Below are positions 16,589 to 22,843 of a stretch of DNA of 22,843 nucleotides, piece after piece. Source of the stretch: Bodo saltans (lineage: Eukaryota > Euglenozoa > Kinetoplastea > Eubodonida > Bodonidae); assembly GCA_001460835.1 (NCBI GenBank), contig CYKH01002229.1:1-22843 (forward strand), read 5' to 3'. The translations under genes were made by a program, and so were the position numbers. The notes below the pieces were generated by a model. It ran no database searches, was not told the DNA's origin, and saw nothing but the letters and a program-made list of their open reading frames with translations. How positions within the stretch are numbered: position 1 is the stretch's first letter; the number at the start of each line of letters is the position of its first letter.

Positions 16589-19231
16589 GCCAACAACAAA
16601 TCGTTGAAGGTTTCCTCACCATTACCTGCAGTCCCTCAGCGTCAACAACAGCATCGATCGAAGTCAAAAGAACAAAATAGAAAAGAGGGTAGTGGAAGCC
16701 AAACGTCCACCACAACCCAGCTATCGGATGCCCCGTTGATTGTACCTCCGCCGCCTCCACCTCGTTGCGCTGCGCCCTCCCCCTTTGCATCTCCGACAAA
16801 GAGCACGATAGTCCCCCCACCACCGCCGCTTATCGCGATTTTAGAGCGGCAACAGCAGGCGGCCAGGGGCGATCAACAGCAACCCCCTCAGCAACGCACT
16901 GTAAACCCTAGACAACAGTTTATGGTGCAGGCAGAGGCTCACACGAACACCAACAACAATAGTGGCAACTATGGAGGCAGGGATGTGCCTCCACCGCCAC
17001 CCCTGCTTCATCCGCTCCTTGCAGGCCTTGCACCTGCAACCGCATCCCAATCTGCCACATCATCTGACCCTAAAGTTCTTACCAAGTATCACTTCCTAAA
17101 GAACTTCTCCGTGCACCCCAAGACACCAGGCAGCAAAGAAAAGGCACCACATCCGAAGCACGACGCCGCAGCAGGTGGTCGTCGGCGTCGTGGGGATATG
17201 AGCCCTCTACCTGTTGCTCCGCAAGTAGTGCCAGAGGAGCACCGACCGGACGAGGCTGCTCGAGCGTCAAGACCCCTCATGGCCACTGCACACGACCATC
17301 ATCATCATCCGCCACAGCAGCATCATGCTTGCCACCACCACAATCACCAAGAGAATCACCACAGGACGATTGCAACGTTAGGTCCAGCGCATCAGCGACC
17401 AAAAGAGACTGCAGTGCCAAGTCCATCGCCTATTCGAGGCCACCCAAAACCGTCGTCTCGCATGGGGGCACTTGCTGCACTGCCCCCAGGGCTTTCCTTC
17501 GAGGGGAGCCTCGTCGGTTCACAGCAACACGCGACGCCACTGACGCCGCCCTCACCAAACAAGAAAAGCGGTCAAGGTCAAGGCCGTCGTCGCAATATGG
17601 TGACCGGCCCATCAGCCGCTGCAGGAGTGGCAGTCTTCCTTGAGCAGCAACAACAGCAACATCAGCACCTTCCTCCTCCTCAGCAAACTCGAAGGCCGCC
17701 TGCCGCCGTGTTCCCGACGCCTATGAAGCAACGAGAGGTTGCTCGCAGTCTTATGGATGATCTTGACGAGATGATGTCCCCAAGAGCACAGCAGCAACGC
17801 TGCCTTGCAGCATCACACCAGCAGGAGGAGGCAACAGTGTCGGTCGATGATGAAGATGAATGGGATACGATGGAGGATGTCGAGGATGTTGCATCGCCCC
17901 TATTAGCAGTCCAACAACCGGCAGCAGAAGCAAACCTATCCACACCGTTAGGAGGCAGCGGCGCTCGTCGCCGTGGCGGCGGTGGGGGCCGGTCACCTGT
18001 GTCGTCAGGAACAGGGCCAAGAGACCGCCAACGCGGCGTAGATCACCACCATCACACCACTACCAGCGACGGGGGCTACCCAGCTGATAACGATATGAGC
18101 TCCCCCTCCATGCTCCTACCGAGCCCCACCACGCTAGGCAGTGCTTCCCCATCCGAGGAGTTATTAGAGGTGGATGACGAGATGCATGGCACTGGTGGTG
18201 GTTCTGCTGCACGTATGCTGCTGTCAGGTGGAGATGATTATCCGCCCAGCGTTGCGTCCACTGCACAAGGGGAGTTTGACTTAGGAGGCTTCGAAGATGA
18301 CGACTACGTCTCGCCGATGACGGAAGATGACGGCGAGGAGGATCACCGACGAAATAAGCGCCATCGCACATCTCCTCCAGCACCGTTGCAATTATGTTTA
18401 GAGCAACGAGAGAAGGATGGTGGGGACAGCCCCTCCGCTTGGTCGCTGCCACCCCCTTCGTCCGCAGCAACGGTTGCATTCGCTACATTCTTTGCTGCAT
18501 CAGGCTTTGGTGCTCCCTCCGCAGTGTCTGTCCAGTCTCAGAAGTGGGAGCAGGAGCACAGCCGCTTCCGCATGCTGCTCCTCCAAAATTATACCAAGAA
18601 CCTCCTGCTTGGGATGTTAGAACAGGAAGAGTTTGTTCAATGTGCGGTGACGTCGTTTGTCTACGCACAAGAGGCGGCTCTCCAAGAACTCTACACGACG
18701 AAGCTTCGCCTATTCTTTGACTACGGCTACGCATCGTGTGTCGGCATCCCGATGGTGGTGGCGATGGAGTGGCATGGCCGGTTGCTTGAAAAGATGCGCC
18801 GGGATTTATTTATGCGCGCGATGGTGAGGAAGTTTCTCAAGACGACGCCACGTAAGTCCACCAAGTCTAGTCCTCAGCAGGAGGAGCGCGTAAGAGTGCG
18901 GTGCGCGAAAGGGATTGCCTCGCTGAATGGACGACATCAGCAGTACAGCAAGCAAGTCATCAGCAGCAGCAGCACGACAACCCCTTCCTCCACTTCATCT
19001 GGTCTCTCTGCACCACTGAATGGGTGGAGCAAGAGTGATGAAGATGACAACGATGACGTTGTGCACGAGAAGCTCATCGGTGGTACCGCCGCTTCAAAGC
19101 CACCCACTGGTCGGAAGCGAGGAGGCAGTAGACGAGGGATCAGTAGCAGGGGCGTCTCTCCTTCATCGTCTGCTGCATCACGATCTTCTGGTGGTGAGGA
19201 GGGTGACGAACCGGCGTTCTCCGCATTGTAA
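16250..19231 (+). CDS. Low-complexity Pro/Gln/His-rich protein with helical C-terminal domain
   Basis: 993 residues; the ATG at 16250 matches the duplicated ATG at 15857. The N-terminal module 1-113 (the duplicated part) holds MLFEAPPPPP and R73-TAFQDIT-N81, which resembles a destruction box (RxxLxxxxN with Phe for Leu). Polyproline runs occur near 164-171, 186-190 and 245-249. A His-rich stretch lies at ~347-372, a Gln/His run near 465-475, an acidic cluster (SVDDEDEWDTMEDVEDV) at ~530-547 and a Gly/Arg patch near 575-585. Residues ~640-760 are Ser/Asp/Pro-rich and disordered. The only clearly folded part is ~761-865 (KWEQEHSRFRMLLLQNY, then LLGMLEQEEFVQCAVTSFVY), predicted all-helical with aromatic residues. 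A basic Ser-rich tail closes the protein. There is no signal peptide or membrane helix. The plan suggests a scaffold or regulatory protein; I do not recognise a family. Confidence 0.75.
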   Translation: MLFEAPPPPPAGSNPAAPHLLNPRGFLLNSTHNSAQPSALVVPSDACSRPPTTIESAVAPTTAIAVGSRKSSRTAFQDITNSASKKDKAAYAEHQVALSCMSPNYIEMMRAHNANNKSLKVSSPLPAVPQRQQQHRSKSKEQNRKEGSGSQTSTTTQLSDAPLIVPPPPPPRCAAPSPFASPTKSTIVPPPPPLIAILERQQQAARGDQQQPPQQRTVNPRQQFMVQAEAHTNTNNNSGNYGGRDVPPPPPLLHPLLAGLAPATASQSATSSDPKVLTKYHFLKNFSVHPKTPGSKEKAPHPKHDAAAGGRRRRGDMSPLPVAPQVVPEEHRPDEAARASRPLMATAHDHHHHPPQQHHACHHHNHQENHHRTIATLGPAHQRPKETAVPSPSPIRGHPKPSSRMGALAALPPGLSFEGSLVGSQQHATPLTPPSPNKKSGQGQGRRRNMVTGPSAAAGVAVFLEQQQQQHQHLPPPQQTRRPPAAVFPTPMKQREVARSLMDDLDEMMSPRAQQQRCLAASHQQEEATVSVDDEDEWDTMEDVEDVASPLLAVQQPAAEANLSTPLGGSGARRRGGGGGRSPVSSGTGPRDRQRGVDHHHHTTTSDGGYPADNDMSSPSMLLPSPTTLGSASPSEELLEVDDEMHGTGGGSAARMLLSGGDDYPPSVASTAQGEFDLGGFEDDDYVSPMTEDDGEEDHRRNKRHRTSPPAPLQLCLEQREKDGGDSPSAWSLPPPSSAATVAFATFFAASGFGAPSAVSVQSQKWEQEHSRFRMLLLQNYTKNLLLGMLEQEEFVQCAVTSFVYAQEAALQELYTTKLRLFFDYGYASCVGIPMVVAMEWHGRLLEKMRRDLFMRAMVRKFLKTTPRKSTKSSPQQEERVRVRCAKGIASLNGRHQQYSKQVISSSSTTTPSSTSSGLSAPLNGWSKSDEDDNDDVVHEKLIGGTAASKPPTGRKRGGSRRGISSRGVSPSSSAASRSSGGEEGDEPAFSAL

Positions 19232-19725
19232 AAGTTGATGACGCTGGTGACTTGGTCGATAGTTCATTACGAAGCAGCAAACGAAACCTTTATCAAACAT
19301 TTCTTTTCCCCCCTCATTAGACGCACACCAACCACTCTTACATTACAGATGCACTTCACCAAAGGTTTCTGCCGTTCTAACACATTGCGGCTTTGTTTCC
19401 CCACTTTTGACAAAGTGCTTTCCTTTGTTAGACTTTGTTAGACGAGCCACCATTAGCGCCACCACATACGTCTCTCTCGACTCCTGACAAGAGGACGCAC
19501 AGTGGGCGACTGATGTTGATAGAGCAGTGTTTGAATCTATACTTCGACAAGAAAATGGCAGAGTGTGTTTAACTCCAATTTTGACTGAACCGCATAAACC
19601 GAGGTCTCTTTGCTTCGAACCTTTTCGCTCACAAAAAAGTGCAAGTGCATGAAGAGGAAGAGGTAGTAGGGAACAACTTCTCGGTAACGTTGTGAATAGT
19701 AATAAGCGCGAGAGTAGTGAGACTC
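19232..19725 (+). other. Intergenic region, about 490 bases, with a 10-bp tandem duplication
   Basis: No gene is supported. The sequence CTTTGTTAGA is tandemly repeated at 19423-19432 and 19433-19442. A weak pyrimidine tract (GTCTCTTTGCTTCGAACCTTTTCGCTCAC) with AAAAAAG at about 19639 is the best splice-acceptor candidate before the LRR gene. It is poorer than the acceptors of the intact genes. Confidence 0.4.
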
Positions 19726-20852
19726 ATGCCACGGCGTCAGAACTTTATTGCGGTGACGCTTGCAGCATTTCTATTCCTAAGCACAGTATGCGACGCTCAA
19801 ACTTCCATGTGTGGCTGAGAGCACCGATACGGTCTCCTGATGGAGCTGTACAATGCCACCGATGGTAGTCATTGGTTGAACTGTAGTGGGTGGGAGGCGT
19901 CGCCTACAAGCTGCACCATCAGTTGGTACGGCGTTCAGTGCGCCTCCAACAACGATGTCGTGTCAGTGGTCCTTGGAGCAAATAATCTTGTCGACACTCT
20001 GCCTTCCTCCTGGTGGAATATGACAGCCCTTGTGACATTAGACTTGTCGAATAATACACTTCAAGGTAGTCTCCCTGCGACTTGGAGGACTTTGACGTCC
20101 CTTCAGTACTTGTCCCTCTACTCGAACACAATTAGTGGAACGCTGCCATCCTCGTGGGGTGCGATGACAGGCATGCGAAGATTGGTTCTTTACTCCAACG
20201 AACTGAGCGGCAGCCTCCCTGATGCCTGGTCCTCTATGTCGAACCTCGACACGCTGTACTTAGCGGTCAACAAGCTGAACGGGACTCTTCCTTCATCGTG
20301 GTCGAGCATGTCAAGCATGCTAGATTTGGAGATCCACGCAAATAGCTTTGTGGGCAGCCTCCCTCCGTCATGGAGTAGCATGAGCAGCATTACCGTGATC
20401 ATTATGTGTATCAATTCCTTGAGTGGCAGGCTACCAACTGAGTGGGCGAGCATGAGTAACATGGTTTTCTTCAAGATGCATACGAATGAATTCACTGGCA
20501 CTGTTCCCGGGGAGTGGAGCAGCATGACCAATCTGCAGTACTTGGACTTCAGCTCCAATATGCTTAATGGAACATTATCTTCGTCGTGGAGCAGCATGTC
20601 CAAGCTGACCGTACTCTACTTGCAGGGAAACAGCCTGAACGGGACTCTTCCTTCGTCTTGGTCGAACATGTCGAGTATGATGGACTTGGACTTGAACCAA
20701 AACAGCCTCGTGGGGACGCTCCAGAGTCCTTCATGTTGCCCTTTGAGTGCTTGGAGTCCTTGCTGCGATGCCATTTTGTTGCACTTTGTCCAAAGAACAT
20801 GATACACCACAGCACTGTTGGAGATCCTTTTTTTGGAGTCCGCCACAACTAA
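19726..20852 (+). pseudogene. PSA/GP46-like leucine-rich repeat surface protein, broken
   Basis: The ATG at 19726 opens MPRRQNFIAVTLAAFLFLST, a good signal peptide followed by a cysteine. After 30 codons the frame hits TGA (19816-19818), yet the same frame continues directly into [19 protein letters not shown] and the LRR N-cap with paired cysteines. The stop thus splits secretion signal from repeats. Ten full 24-residue LRRs follow (19957-20676) of the type LxxLxLxxNxLxGTLPxxWxxMxx, the pattern of Leishmania PSA-2/GP46 and proteophosphoglycan repeats. In the eleventh, after GTL, the frame becomes implausible while the +1 frame reads [15 protein letters not shown] to a TAA at 20850-20852, indicating a base loss near 20720. 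No C-terminal anchor or membrane helix remains. A 320-codon frame starting at 19840 is open but would lack a signal peptide. Confidence 0.75.
19957..20718 (+). repeat. LRR array, 72-nt period
   Basis: Ten complete repeats and one partial repeat of 72 nt (24 residues). Repeats 5 and 10, exactly 360 nt apart (around 20281 and 20641), share near-identical DNA (GGGACTCTTCCTTC then TGGTCG). This suggests expansion by a five-repeat block or gene conversion. Confidence 0.85.
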
Positions 20853-20929
20853 TGATTTGAAGTGAACTTGTTGTCGTTTGTGAAAAAAGTCTAGTCCTTC
20901 TTTTTCTTTCCGCGATGGCTTTGATATCC

Positions 20930-22843
20930 TTTACTCGTATGTTGGCGTGATATCCGTGATTTAAGAAATCTCCGCTTTTGTCAATCAGTGGCATGGTTGA
21001 GGCCTGTAGCCACAACTTCATAAGTGACTTCAAGATTCACCAGCGTCAAGCGTTACTAGCTCCGTGACTTCCGCAAAAAGTGGCCACAGACAGGCTGGAA
21101 CTTCGAAGCCGTTGAGTTTCCGCCTTGCCGGGGGGCCAAGTTCGCTGCAAAACGTTGATAAGAAGTTTCCGAGGACGAAACGTGCAAACTCCGACTCCCT
21201 AAATCGCAAACTATTACCACCAAAAGAAAGCGACCTCTGCGTCTCGACCAACGTGTGCTAAGAGCCGTAACATTGTCGTTTTTAGTGCGTGCAGCTCCAC
21301 AAGACGTGGAGCTCGCCTTAAATTCCCTTATTGTCTTGATTCCTCTTCGATCTCCTTGCAGTGCCGTTTGCGATCGTACAGACCGACGTTTTAATTCTCA
21401 TCTGCGCGTTTCACCACTCCTTGCGCGATTTCCTTGGAGTGCAATTCCCCCCGGCGGGAGGAGGCGATGACGGAGGGTACTCAGTTGCTGGGCGAGGTTG
21501 TCCACCATACCGCGGACGGCGGAACGGTATTGCCGCAGCGACCAGCGACGCCCAAGTTCCGGAGGCGCACCTCCTCCAGGGCTGTGGGACCGCACCGTGC
21601 GCGCAAGCGCGTCATAATCGATCTTTGTTTAGCTACAAGAAGACAACAGGAATCATTCAGCCGAAAGAAAAACAGCGTTGAAGAAATGGAGCCCGTGTGT
21701 GGACCTCTTCCGCGTACTGGCGCAGCCGCAGTTGACTACCCATGAGCGGTCCACCCTCCGGAGCCACGCTTCTTTCGTCCAAAACTTCGCACACCTCCTG
21801 AGCAGACGCAAGTAAGAGCGAGATCTACCGCTCGCGTAGTCGTCTTTCTCCGTCCCTTCTCTTTCACGTTCTTTCGACTTTAACTGAGCTAAATCGCCTA
21901 AATTGATGCCTGCACCCTTGAGATCCTCAGCTGGTAGAGCCTGCAAAGTTGCCATGTCCTTGATGTCTTCATCAAGCAGAATCTTTTTCGTTGCCTGGAG
22001 GGTTGCCAGGACATTCTGCCGTCCGTCGTTAGAGTAGCACCATTATGTCTCCGATCGAAACGAGTTTGTGTGCCTGTGTCGGGAGGAAGTTGATGGTCGG
22101 CCTCGCGCGTTTACGCGTGAGTATCACTTCTCAGACTTGGAAGAACTATCCTTCCCTTCATTTTCGACGTACATTTACTGCATGGAAAACTTGGTCGCAT
22201 CCTGCACAATCTAATTTGTCATTGCCACAAGGTTTACTCCTTTTGTACCACTTGTATGATCAACAGTGTATCGAGACTGCTGGATTAGCCTGTGTAATGT
22301 TCCACTGCGCCCGCCCTCCACTCAATTTCGGCAAAGCGAACCCCTCCGTATTGAACATTGCGAAGTCGTAGATTTTTGCGACTGACTTTATCCAGCTTTT
22401 CACCTGCGATCTCCTCGGCGCACGATGCCGAACGACGTAACCTATGAGGTTGTGGGGCACCCCGCTGGCAACGTTTGCTTTTGTTTTTATTGACTTCGCT
22501 ACCGCATACAAAAGCCTTGGTCTCGTTCCCTAACTCATCGATAAACCTGATCTCGTTGTTAGGCGTTCACCCCACTTGCACGACCACCACTGTAAGTACG
22601 TCTGCAGCGTATTGATATGGTGTCGAGAATGGCGGATTATCCAGTGTACTGTGTTCATTTCCTCTCAGGTATGAGCTCCTTTTGAGGTCGGCGTGTGAGG
22701 TTCTCTTTCCTGCCAACTTTATGTATCTAGAAGCGTCGTTTAAGTACGTGCCACCTCCACTAGCAAACTGGTGTCACTGCCGTTTCTACAACCCCCTGCC
22801 TTTTGTGTCTTCCATTTCCTTCTAGCACGGGCAAGGAGTACAG
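20930..22843 (-). pseudogene. Decayed minus-strand gene, family unassigned, 5' end beyond the window
   Basis: No frame is open for long, but on the minus strand protein-like segments follow one another across frames. They are roughly 22843-22763, 22773-22570 (68 codons), 22566-22495, 22500-22325, 22250-22127, 22018-21872, 21812-21660 (51 codons), 21628-21401, ~21440-21255 and 21251-21033. Junctions are stops (TAG 22762-22760, TGA 22569-22567, TAG 22213-22211, TAA 22177-22175, TGA 22126-22124, TGA 21659-21657) or frame changes. Short recognisable pieces are EIRFIDELGNETKAFV and RSAVRGMVDNLAQQLSTLRH. The + strand does not show this continuity. With this many lesions the gene is long dead. The composition and the SAM-like piece could suit a multigene effector or retrotransposon-hot-spot-like family of kinetoplastids, but I have no decisive motif and leave it unassigned. 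Confidence 0.5.
21872..22018 (-). other. SAM-domain-like segment within the decayed minus-strand gene
   Basis: This frame encodes DEDIKDMATLQALPAEDLK followed by GAGINLGDLAQLK. That matches the second half of a sterile alpha motif: a D/E-D-I helix, then L..L..EDLK..GI..LGD...L. It is the most family-like stretch of the right-hand 2 kb. The first SAM helix is not clear, so this is a suggestion only. Confidence 0.45.

Noticed and set aside
19441-19566. Short + strand stretch ending LMLIEQCLNLYFDKKMAECV
   Set aside because: It is about 40 codons with an upstream stop, no good start and no neighbour in the same frame. It could be chance.
19590-19640. GGTTCGAAG on the minus strand as a tRNA B box
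   Set aside because: No A box or foldable acceptor stem was found at the right distance.
19816-19818. TGA read as a sense codon (alternative genetic code)
   Set aside because: Treating TGA as sense does not rescue the end of the first gene, where several TGAs follow closely, and the TMEM245-like gene ends naturally on TGA. A simple nonsense mutation fits better.
21434-21745. 103-codon + strand frame in the right-hand region
   Set aside because: The composition is not protein-like, there is no acceptor or domain, and the opposite strand carries the more convincing segments.
22045-22371. 108-codon + strand frame
   Set aside because: It is opposite several segments of the decayed minus-strand gene and shows no domain or pyrimidine-AG leader.

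Overview
The window reads as nuclear DNA of a kinetoplastid, most likely a free-living bodonid such as Bodo saltans. This is inferred from several things together. The reading frames are long and intron-free, and all of the clearly intact ones lie on the + strand. Most are preceded by pyrimidine tracts ending in AG shortly upstream of the ATG, as expected for spliced-leader trans-splicing of a polycistronic transcript. The leucine-rich repeats are of the Leishmania PSA/GP46 type (GTLP..W..M). SRP54 is of eukaryotic type.

Layout, + strand. (1) 3-2390: 3' part of a large multi-pass surface or membrane protein, with what looks like a displaced C-terminal tail in another frame up to 2704. (2) 2981-9538: a 2185-residue protein with a Pro-rich N-terminus, a long charged helical/coiled-coil region and a C-terminal two-thirds of beta-rich, cadherin-like repeats. 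(3) 9846-10160: a 104-residue protein with a mitochondrial-type presequence and a competing reading frame inside it. (4) 10446-13208: a TMEM245/AI-2E-fold multi-pass membrane protein. (5) 13440-13712: a small Tim chaperone with twin CX3C motifs. (6) 14093-15559: SRP54. (7) 15807-16588: a tandem duplication of the 5' end of the next gene, giving a 127-codon mini-ORF. (8) 16250-19231: a 993-residue low-complexity Pro/Gln/His-rich protein with a helical C-terminal domain. (9) 19726-20852: a PSA-like LRR gene broken by an in-frame TGA after its signal peptide and by a frameshift in the eleventh repeat.

From about 20.9 kb to the right edge there is no intact gene. The minus strand carries protein-like reading in short pieces spread over all three frames and interrupted by stops. 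I read this as one decayed gene of more than 1.8 kb that runs in from the right edge. It includes a SAM-domain-like stretch.

The intact genes do not form one pathway. SRP54 (ER targeting), small Tim (mitochondrial import) and the TMEM245-like protein are housekeeping genes sharing a directional cluster, as is usual in kinetoplastids. The right end, with one broken + strand gene facing one decayed - strand gene, looks like the edge of the cluster or an accessory/subtelomere-like segment. The most notable observations are the 5'-end duplication (7), the displaced frames in genes 1 and 3, the architecture of gene 2, and the decayed minus-strand gene.
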